NCBI GenBank assembly: GCA_002402635.1
Contig: DHGE01000152.1
Coordinates: 6,481 to 11,605 of the forward strand
Source of the DNA: Deferribacterales bacterium UBA4806
Lineage (GTDB): Bacteria; Chrysiogenota; Deferribacteres; Deferribacterales; UBA228
Reading direction: 5' to 3'
Length of the DNA stretch: 5,125 nucleotides
Part shown: one piece after another, positions 1 through 5,125 of the stretch
Numbering within the stretch: the stretch's first letter is position 1
How the letters are laid out: every line of letters starts with the position of its first letter
The notes under the pieces: generated by a model
What the model was told of the DNA's origin: nothing
Databases searched by the model: none
What the model saw: the letters and a program-made list of their open reading frames with translations, nothing else
Translations under genes and position numbers: made by a program

Positions 1-603
1 TGAGGGTAAGCCTGGATAATCTAATGGATAAATCTTTACAGCTAATATATTTTCACCTTTAAACTCTACATAGTCAGTAATATCAAACCTAAACCTACTA
101 AACATACCAACCACATCTTTAGCATCAGCAACTTTCTTGCCATTCACCCAAATGTCAGCTCTGTAATTTATTCCATCAAAATTTAGCCAGATCTTTTTAC
201 CCTTATTAAAGCCATCAAGATTAAATGACGTCCTAAACCAATATGGAGCTGACCATGGATTTTTCCCAGGTATATGGCTATATTTTAATAAATCGTATTC
301 ACTGTTAAATTCATCATTTGCATCAGGTATCTTCATATTATTCATATCAATATAAGGATCAGGATAAATGCCATTTCTGACTAGAGCATTTAAAACAGTT
401 GTTGGCACACTGACTTGATACCAATCTTTATCATTAAAATCTGACTTTGAAATATTTTCATCCTTAGAATTTATTAATAATGATGATTGCATATTCCATT
501 TCAAATTGAGGTTTTTAATGTTATAAGCTCGACAATAAATATTCGTATAAAATAAAAAAAATATTGCTATTACAAATAAAATTTTAATAATATTTACTTT
601 CAT
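1..603 (-). CDS. Secreted glycoside hydrolase family 2 enzyme, N-terminal part (exo-beta-glucosaminidase / beta-mannosidase-like)
   Basis: The first 201 residues of a gene that runs off the window at position 1. It starts MKVNIIKILF with a hydrophobic stretch at about 5-19 and polar sequence from about 24, a typical Sec signal peptide; the Cys at 24 follows NIY, which is not a good lipobox. Residues 61-94 (WYQVSVPTTVLNAL, then NGIYPDPYIDMN and KIPD) and PYWFRTSF near 120-127 match the N-terminal jelly-roll region of GH2 enzymes of the CsxA exo-beta-D-glucosaminidase and endo-beta-mannosidase group. LNFDGINYRADIWVNGKKV (140-158) and FDITDYV (173-179) are the standard GH2 sugar-binding domain core. 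Relatives usually have about 850-1000 residues, so the catalytic barrel and both catalytic Glu lie outside and specificity cannot be decided. The start is supported by AGGGGA upstream and by the signal peptide. It follows the ROK gene by 36 nt with no credible terminator, so cotranscription is likely. Confidence 0.88.
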   Translation of the reverse strand, partial: MKVNIIKILFVIAIFFLFYTNIYCRAYNIKNLNLKWNMQSSLLINSKDENISKSDFNDKDWYQVSVPTTVLNALVRNGIYPDPYIDMNNMKIPDANDEFNSEYDLLKYSHIPGKNPWSAPYWFRTSFNLDGFNKGKKIWLNFDGINYRADIWVNGKKVADAKDVVGMFSRFRFDITDYVEFKGENILAVKIYPLDYPGLPS

Positions 604-607
604 ATAT

Positions 608-613
608 TCCCCT
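608..613 (-). promoter_or_regulatory. Ribosome binding site of the GH2 gene
   Basis: Read on the minus strand this is AGGGGA, four bases before the ATG at 603-601. The spacing is slightly short but the match to the anti-Shine-Dalgarno sequence is clear, and it fixes the start that gives an intact signal peptide. Confidence 0.7.
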
Positions 614-639
614 ACATAAAAAATATTAAATTAAATTTT

Positions 640-1782
640 TTACTTATATTTTTTGTTAACCAAATCTTCTAAATATTTGAATAGGCCATATCTTGCTGCA
701 CCCATTGAAACAATCAATTCATCTAAATCTGAAAATTGTATATTAACATCATGCTCATAGAATCTATTCTCTTTAATAAAAGAGAGAATCGAACTTAGAA
801 ATGTTTCACCAAATAATTTGCATTTTCCACCTAGAAAAAGATGTGTAATGCCGAAAAGGTTAACATAAGCTAGCAAAGCACTACCAATGTTAGTACCAGC
901 AGCTTTTATTATACTAGCAATTTGTTCATTATCTTTGCAAGATCTCATTAAATTATCTAAATTCACAGTATTAATATCTTTATTCAACCTTTTGTTTATC
1001 TTCTGTATAATTTTATCAAATCCAAATTCTTCTTCTAATATTTTGTAGGTGCCCTCAATATTAATTTTAATATGACCAAGTTCACCAGCAAAACCATGTT
1101 GCCCATGATACAACTCATTATTAATTATAGTGCCAACACCAATGCCATTACTTATAAATACAAAAGCAAAGTAATCTAAATCTTTTCCCTTCCCGTAATA
1201 TTGTTCCCCAATCGCTGACATATCAGCATCATTTTCAATACAGCAATAAATACCATATCTATCATTTATTAATTTTTTAAGTGGCAAATTTATTATATTT
1301 GGAAGTCTTGGTGGACATTTAATAATTCCTTCTCTAATGTCAAGTGGTCCTGGGGCACCAAAAGAAATAGCTTTGGGGGAGATATTCTTTCCTTTACATT
1401 TCAAAAAAACTGCATCAACAATTTCATAAATATTTTCTAACTTAATCTCATGTGAAATATATTTTTTTTCAATTTTATCAATTAAATTTCCCTGAGTGTC
1501 TATAACACAACCTTGTATCCCATCTCTCATTATACCTATTCCAATAACATATACATAATCTTTTATAAAATTTAATAATATTGACGGACGACCCATTTCA
1601 TTGGAAACTGTGGACTCCTCATAAATCATGCCCATTTCAATAAATACCTTTATTATTTCGGTTATTGTTGTCTTTGTTAAATTATTTTTTACAGCTAATT
1701 CTACACGAGACATCTTTTTCCTTAATAAATGTTTTAAGATATTAACTGAATTTGTAATGCGCATTGATTTATTTTTATTCAT
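640..1782 (-). CDS. ROK-family transcriptional regulator (NagC/XylR type) lacking the zinc cysteine motif
   Basis: 380 residues, a normal length for ROK repressors. Residues 9-56 form the N-terminal winged helix-turn-helix (SRVELAVKNNLTKTTITEI is helix-turn-helix-like), followed by the wing-end motif GRPSILLNF (64-72). The ROK domain follows: IGIGIMRDG near 80-88, FGAPGPLD (141-148), IENDAD (182-187, with D185 at the catalytic-type Asp of ROK kinases), SNGIGVGTII (211-220) and GELGH (233-237). Sugar-contacting E234 and H237 are kept, so it probably senses a sugar or sugar phosphate. The usual CxCGxxGCxE zinc block after GELGH is missing: the protein runs GHIKINIEGTYKILEEEFGF. Family members mostly repress sugar-use genes and often themselves. 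It sits between a GH3 gene upstream and a GH2 gene downstream, so those genes are the likely targets. No Shine-Dalgarno sequence precedes the ATG at 1782 or the alternative Met7 (ATG at 1764), so the exact start is less certain than the identity. Confidence 0.93.
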   Translation of the reverse strand: MNKNKSMRITNSVNILKHLLRKKMSRVELAVKNNLTKTTITEIIKVFIEMGMIYEESTVSNEMGRPSILLNFIKDYVYVIGIGIMRDGIQGCVIDTQGNLIDKIEKKYISHEIKLENIYEIVDAVFLKCKGKNISPKAISFGAPGPLDIREGIIKCPPRLPNIINLPLKKLINDRYGIYCCIENDADMSAIGEQYYGKGKDLDYFAFVFISNGIGVGTIINNELYHGQHGFAGELGHIKINIEGTYKILEEEFGFDKIIQKINKRLNKDINTVNLDNLMRSCKDNEQIASIIKAAGTNIGSALLAYVNLFGITHLFLGGKCKLFGETFLSSILSFIKENRFYEHDVNIQFSDLDELIVSMGAARYGLFKYLEDLVNKKYK

Positions 1783-1805
1783 AAAGTTAATAAAACTTAC
1801 TAACT

Positions 1806-1835
1806 ATTATTAATCTATTATTCTGACAATGTCAA
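1806..1835 (-). promoter_or_regulatory. Putative sigma-A promoter of the ROK-GH2 unit
   Basis: On the minus strand there is a perfect -35 TTGACA (1835-1830), an 18-bp spacer and AATAAT (1811-1806), five of six matches to TATAAT. The start of transcription would fall near 1799, leaving only about 17 nt before the ROK ATG. It lies downstream of the GH3 terminator, which fits an independent transcription unit. The sequence is very AT-rich, so the exact -10 is uncertain. Confidence 0.55.
1824..1834. promoter_or_regulatory. Candidate operator: palindrome overlapping the -35 box
   Basis: TGACA and TGTCA flank a single central base, an 11-bp perfect inverted repeat. Looser symmetry continues outward on the minus strand, with TATT on one side and GAATA on the other, one base out of register. 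Overlap with the -35 hexamer is where a repressor would block RNA polymerase, so autoregulation by the ROK protein is a reasonable inference. Part of the symmetry comes from the TTGACA box itself, which weakens the case. Confidence 0.35.
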
Positions 1836-1855
1836 ATAGTTACTAATAAATTCAT

Positions 1856-1896
1856 AAAAACATATAGCCCTCCATATATAACATTAGAGGGCTATA
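1856..1896 (-). terminator. Intrinsic terminator of the GH3 gene
   Basis: A perfect 10-bp inverted repeat, TATAGCCCTC (1863-1872) and GAGGGCTATA (1887-1896), with a 14-nt loop. On the minus strand the stem is followed by TGTTTTT (1862-1856), the U-tract needed for termination in that direction; the other side is A-rich, so it is not a good terminator for plus-strand transcription. It begins about 25 nt after the GH3 stop codon and separates the GH3 unit from the ROK-GH2 unit. Confidence 0.85.
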
Positions 1897-1920
1897 AATA
1901 AAAAAATATGATTTATAACT

Positions 1921-3807
1921 TTATTTGCTTAAGCCATACCAAATGTCAAATAGATTATTTACTTTTTTTACCTTTCCTAATTCAGGCATATTATCTATAT
2001 CATTAAAAGTTTTTGGCCATGCGAAAGATGTTTCCCCAACAAAATCATACTTCTCATTAAACAACACTTCAGCTATTCCGTCACCCTCTGTTCCTGGCAA
2101 CCAAGCTGCAACTAACCCTTTCCATTTATCAATATGATCAGCAATTAACATGGGTCGTCCTGAAATAAGTATCACAATTATTGGAATAGATGGATTTTCT
2201 TTTTCTATATTATTTAGACACTCTCTATCTATTTGATCTAATTTAAGCCTTGTTTCATCCTTTGCATCTCCTTCTCCTTCTGCATATGGAGTTTCTCCTA
2301 AAACAACTATTGCAACATCATAACCTGTTGAGCCATTCCCTTCTTTATTATATTTAACGTTTACCCCTTTTTGTACATTTTTGCGAATACCTTCTAAGAC
2401 AGTTGTACCATCAGTTGTATTGCCTGAGGAGCCTTGCCATGTAATTGTCCAGCCACCACATTGATTTCCCATATCATCAGCATTTTTTCCAGCAACAAAA
2501 ATATGTTTCATATCCTTCAATCTATTTACAATATCATCTTCATTCTTCAATAAAACAAGTGATTCTCTGACAGCCTGCCTAGCGACATCTCTATGTTCTT
2601 TTGAACCAATATCTCTAATATGATTAGAATCTGAATAGCGATTATCATCAAATAGGCCTAATTTGAATTTTACAGTTAATATCCTACTAACAGCGTCATC
2701 CAAACGTTCCATTGAAATTGTTCCGTTTTTTACAGCATCTAACAATCCATCGTAAACAGGTGTATCTGTGTTTGGATTCCCACACATAAACATGTCGAGT
2801 CCAGCATTAAAACACCTTACTACTTGTTCAGAAGCTGAGCCTGTAACCTGTTCATGAGCATTCCAATCACCAACTAAAAAACCTTTAAAACCAAAGCGAT
2901 TTTTTAGAATTTCAGTTAACATAAAATAATTTTCATGCATTTTTAACCCATTTATAGATGTAAAAGAAGGCATTATAGCTAACACGCCTGAATCTACAGC
3001 TTTTTTATAAGGCTCCAAAGCTGGTATTAGAACATCATTAATATATTTTTCGTTTGTCATATAATTATCAGGTAATACAGTATCCCCTTGATTCTGACCA
3101 TTTAATGTCCAGCCCTCAAGAGCATAATGTTTTGCAGTAGCAGCAATTGTATTTTTTTTTCTATAATCTCTTAATGTTTCACCTTGCATTCCTTTAATAT
3201 AAGCTTCAACATAATCTGCATTAATTTTAGCAATCTGGCTAAAACCTTCATAGCTTCTACCCCATCTTATATTTTGCGGATCGGCTGTACAAGGAGAAAA
3301 ACTCCAGTGCATTCCTAACGCCGAGGTTTCAAGAGCAGTAATTTCAGCAATTTTTCTCACCAAATTTATGTTTCTAGTCGATCCCAAGCCAATATTATGA
3401 GGAAAAATTGTTGATCCCCTAGTGTGGGCAAAACCATGAACTGAGTCAATACCATAAATTATTGGTATACCTAATCTAGTTTGTGCCATAGCATTCTGAT
3501 ATTCATTAATCATTTTAACCCAACTCTCAAAAGTATTGGGTGTTGGAACAGAACCTCCTCCGCTTAGTACTGAACCATACTGCATATTAGCCACATCAGC
3601 TGGTCCTCTATAATTTCTTTCAACCTGAATACACTGTCCTACTTTTTCCTCAATGGTCATTTTTTTTAACAAATCTGCAACTCTTAATTTAATTGGTAAA
3701 TATGAATTTTCATACAGTGCAGCGTCTGTTACTTGAGACACAAACAATAACAACGTAATAAACAAAAATATTACATAGCCTATGTTGCCAATCTTTCTTC
3801 TTTTCAT
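1921..3807 (-). CDS. Secreted glycoside hydrolase family 3 beta-glucosidase / exo-beta-glucanase (ExoI/ExoP-like)
   Basis: 628 residues. A signal peptide occupies about residues 1-29 (MKRRK, then a hydrophobic run at 11-23, likely cleavage after VTDA). The GH3 N-terminal barrel follows: RVADLLKKMTIEEKVGQ (42-58), YGIDSVHGF with substrate-binding D121, WGRSYEGF (182-189), AKHYALEGW with K226-H227, and LVGDWNAHEQ with the expected nucleophile D314 and subsite W315. The C-terminal alpha/beta sandwich includes GGWTITWQG (451-459) and GETPYAEGEGD (504-514), which holds the expected acid/base Glu. The protein ends soon after the second domain, with no fibronectin-type III domain or dockerin, matching the two-domain barley ExoI and bacterial ExoP group. 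It should release glucose from the non-reducing ends of beta-glucan oligosaccharides outside the cell; linkage preference cannot be read from sequence. The start is set by AAAGGAG six bases upstream and by the signal peptide. It lies between a GH30 gene and a ROK regulator, with its own promoter and terminator. Confidence 0.95.
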   Translation of the reverse strand: MKRRKIGNIGYVIFLFITLLLFVSQVTDAALYENSYLPIKLRVADLLKKMTIEEKVGQCIQVERNYRGPADVANMQYGSVLSGGGSVPTPNTFESWVKMINEYQNAMAQTRLGIPIIYGIDSVHGFAHTRGSTIFPHNIGLGSTRNINLVRKIAEITALETSALGMHWSFSPCTADPQNIRWGRSYEGFSQIAKINADYVEAYIKGMQGETLRDYRKKNTIAATAKHYALEGWTLNGQNQGDTVLPDNYMTNEKYINDVLIPALEPYKKAVDSGVLAIMPSFTSINGLKMHENYFMLTEILKNRFGFKGFLVGDWNAHEQVTGSASEQVVRCFNAGLDMFMCGNPNTDTPVYDGLLDAVKNGTISMERLDDAVSRILTVKFKLGLFDDNRYSDSNHIRDIGSKEHRDVARQAVRESLVLLKNEDDIVNRLKDMKHIFVAGKNADDMGNQCGGWTITWQGSSGNTTDGTTVLEGIRKNVQKGVNVKYNKEGNGSTGYDVAIVVLGETPYAEGEGDAKDETRLKLDQIDRECLNNIEKENPSIPIIVILISGRPMLIADHIDKWKGLVAAWLPGTEGDGIAEVLFNEKYDFVGETSFAWPKTFNDIDNMPELGKVKKVNNLFDIWYGLSK

Positions 3808-3813
3808 GTTCGA

Positions 3814-3820
3814 CTCCTTT
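3814..3820 (-). promoter_or_regulatory. Ribosome binding site of the GH3 gene
   Basis: AAAGGAG on the minus strand, six bases before the ATG at 3807-3805. This near-consensus site suggests strong translation, in contrast to the ROK gene, which has none. Confidence 0.85.
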
Positions 3821-3856
3821 ACAATAAATTAATAAACAATTTCAGCTTTTTAAATA

Positions 3857-3873
3857 AAATACTTACTGTATTT
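3857..3873. promoter_or_regulatory. Inverted repeat at the GH3 transcription start, candidate operator
   Basis: AAATAC (3857-3862) and GTATTT (3868-3873) form 6-bp arms around a 5-nt centre. The predicted transcription start (about 3869) falls inside it, a common place for a repressor site. The half-site differs from the palindrome at the ROK promoter, so binding by the same regulator is not shown. AT-rich sequence makes such short repeats fairly likely by chance. Confidence 0.28.
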
Positions 3874-3875
3874 AA

Positions 3876-3904
3876 TTTATATAGATAATTCTCTAAATTG
3901 TCAA
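3876..3904 (-). promoter_or_regulatory. Strong sigma-A promoter of the GH3 gene
   Basis: On the minus strand: perfect -35 TTGACA (3904-3899), a 17-bp spacer and TATAAA (3881-3876), five of six matches to TATAAT. Transcription would start near 3869, giving a leader of about 62 nt before the ATG. The -35 box begins only 23 nt after the GH30 stop codon. I see no hairpin terminator between GH30 and this promoter, so readthrough from GH30 is also possible. Confidence 0.72.
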
Positions 3905-3927
3905 TTATTCATTATTATTATTTAATA

Positions 3928-5125
3928 TTAAGGCTTAAGACAATATGTTGCTACAGCACCACCATTTAAGCTTGTTGTGAAAATAATACTATTGCAGTAA
4001 ATATTAAACCGCTGCAAAAATGTGCTATTATTTTGTACAATTATTACAATGTAACCTTCAGGTGTTTTAAAAGCTACATTATTCAAATTCTCTGGTATAT
4101 TTGACCCAATTCGGATAGAACCTGGACGTATAAATTTAGATGCGTGAGCTATAATATAGTAGCCTGGGTTACGTATAATCTTATCACCATCTATAGTTAT
4201 GCCACCTAAACAATTAGTACAACCTCCTCTATCAGTATGAGGCGTCAACTGCAGGTTTGAGGAAAGATTCCATTCTAGAACAGTTTTACACCAATTTCTT
4301 GTTCCTCCAATTATGAGGTTATTTATATGCCAAGAAAAGTCTCCAGCAAAATCACTTGGTGCCCCTATCCACTGTTCAGTAAAATATATGTTCTTATCCG
4401 GATGTGCATTATGTACTTTAGTAAGTTCGGATATTTCACCAGCATATAGATGAAAGGCAGAACCATCGGTGTATTTCCGCGCATCATTATCATTTAAAAT
4501 ACTTATTGGATAATCTATTCTATCAGCATTATGGTCATATATAATGATTCTCGTTTTTATATTGTTTGCCTCAAAAGCAGGGCCTAAATAACTTTTCAAG
4601 AATAATTTTTGATCCTCTGCTGGCATAAACATACTTGGATTATTACCTGGGTGAAGTGGTTCATTCTGTATTGTAATGGCTTTAATATTTATACCTTCAT
4701 TTTTCATAGCTTTAATATATTTAACAAAATATTCTGCATATACTTCAAAATACTCATGCTTTAGACTGCCACCTTTCGAGTCGTTATTGTCTTTCATCCA
4801 GGCAGGAGCTGACCAAGGGGAACCAAGGATACTAATGTTTGGGTTTATGTCTAATATCTGTTTTAGCACTGGAATTAAGTCTTTCTTTTCCATATCAATA
4901 TTAAAATGCTCTAAATTTGGATCAACTTGACCTAAAGGCAGATCATCATAAGAATAAACATGATCACTAAGATCAGAAGCTCCTATACTAATACGTAGAT
5001 AGCTTATACCAATTCCGGCGCCATTAGTTGCAAAAAGCTCTTTTAATAAATTTAGTCTAGCTTTTTTGCTCATTGAGTTTATATGAATTGCACTTCCTCC
5101 AGTTAATGTGAACCCAAAACCATCT
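3928..5125 (-). CDS. Glycoside hydrolase family 30 enzyme, N-terminus outside window (beta-1,6-glucanase / glucosylceramidase-like)
   Basis: 398 residues are visible and the frame is still open at 5125. It begins DGFGFTLTGGSAIHINSMSKKA, the conserved start of the GH30 barrel (G-G-F-TGGSA), so the ATG at 5073 is internal. Family landmarks in order are GIGISYLRISIGASD, YSYDD, ILGSPWSAPAWMK, then TIQNEP with the acid/base Glu (codon 4662-4660), IYFTEQW with the nucleophile Glu (visible residue 250), GGCTNCLGGITIDG, and YYIIAHASKFIRPGSIRIGS leading into the C-terminal beta-sandwich, which ends FTTSLNGGAVATYCLKP. The barrel and side beta-domain are otherwise complete. The family hydrolyses beta-linked glucosides, including beta-1,6-glucan and glucosylceramide; the closest subfamily cannot be fixed by eye. 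No dockerin or carbohydrate-binding module follows. A signal peptide is expected upstream but is not visible. It lies directly upstream of the GH3 gene on the same strand. Confidence 0.93.
   Translation of the reverse strand, partial: DGFGFTLTGGSAIHINSMSKKARLNLLKELFATNGAGIGISYLRISIGASDLSDHVYSYDDLPLGQVDPNLEHFNIDMEKKDLIPVLKQILDINPNISILGSPWSAPAWMKDNNDSKGGSLKHEYFEVYAEYFVKYIKAMKNEGINIKAITIQNEPLHPGNNPSMFMPAEDQKLFLKSYLGPAFEANNIKTRIIIYDHNADRIDYPISILNDNDARKYTDGSAFHLYAGEISELTKVHNAHPDKNIYFTEQWIGAPSDFAGDFSWHINNLIIGGTRNWCKTVLEWNLSSNLQLTPHTDRGGCTNCLGGITIDGDKIIRNPGYYIIAHASKFIRPGSIRIGSNIPENLNNVAFKTPEGYIVIIVQNNSTFLQRFNIYCNSIIFTTSLNGGAVATYCLKP

Noticed and set aside
64..603. GH2 protein as a lipoprotein because of Cys24 after the hydrophobic segment
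   Set aside because: The residues before the Cys are N-I-Y, which do not fit the lipobox consensus; an ordinary signal peptide is more likely.
616..639. A/T-only inverted repeat between ROK and GH2 that might be a terminator
   Set aside because: The stem would consist only of A-U pairs (A6/T6 arms) and is too weak; base composition explains it.
1628..1813. Plus-strand open frame of 61 codons
   Set aside because: It lies opposite the ROK N-terminus, resembles no known protein and is a shadow of the real gene.
1925..2137. Plus-strand open frame of 70 codons
   Set aside because: Fully antisense to the conserved GH3 C-terminal domain, with no family features; a by-product of coding on the other strand.
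4676..4930. Plus-strand open frame of 84 codons
   Set aside because: Antisense to the GH30 barrel (SPWSAPAW to just before NEP); the coding evidence is all on the minus strand.
5071..5073. ATG as the start of the GH30 gene
   Set aside because: The frame stays open to 5125 and the upstream 17 codons encode the conserved GFxxTGGSA segment, so this Met is internal.

Overview
The window is AT-rich DNA in which every supported gene lies on the minus strand, so transcription runs from position 5125 towards 1. Low GC, TAA stops at all three visible gene ends, AAAGGAG- and AGGGGA-type ribosome binding sites and TTGACA-type promoters point to a low-GC Firmicute, most likely a clostridial relative. 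This is an inference from composition and signals; no taxonomic marker gene is present.

Layout in transcription order: (1) a family GH30 glycoside hydrolase, 3928 to beyond 5125, whose N-terminus lies outside the window; (2) a complete secreted GH3 beta-glucosidase or exo-glucanase, 1921-3807, with its own strong promoter in the 120-nt gap upstream and a hairpin terminator just after its stop; (3) a ROK-family transcriptional regulator, 640-1782, with its own promoter overlapping a small palindrome; (4) a secreted GH2 enzyme of the exo-beta-glucosaminidase/beta-mannosidase type, 603 to beyond 1, which starts 36 nt after the ROK stop and is probably cotranscribed with it. The intergenic stretches are 36, 138 and 120 nt, so no gene-free region exceeds 300 nt.

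Together this looks like a carbohydrate-utilisation locus. Exported GH3 and GH2 enzymes (and a GH30 that is probably exported too) would release sugars outside the cell, and a sugar-responsive ROK repressor would control at least its own unit. The combination of GH30 (a family including beta-1,6-glucanases), an ExoI-like GH3 (beta-1,3/1,4-glucooligosaccharides) and a possible GH2 exo-glucosaminidase would suit fungal cell-wall glucan and chitosan, but plant or glycolipid/glycoprotein substrates are not excluded. Neither visible enzyme C-terminus carries a dockerin, so these look like free enzymes rather than cellulosome parts. The most unusual single feature is that the ROK protein lacks the cysteine block that normally binds structural zinc. 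I see no mobile element, CRISPR array, RNA gene or clearly new system here.
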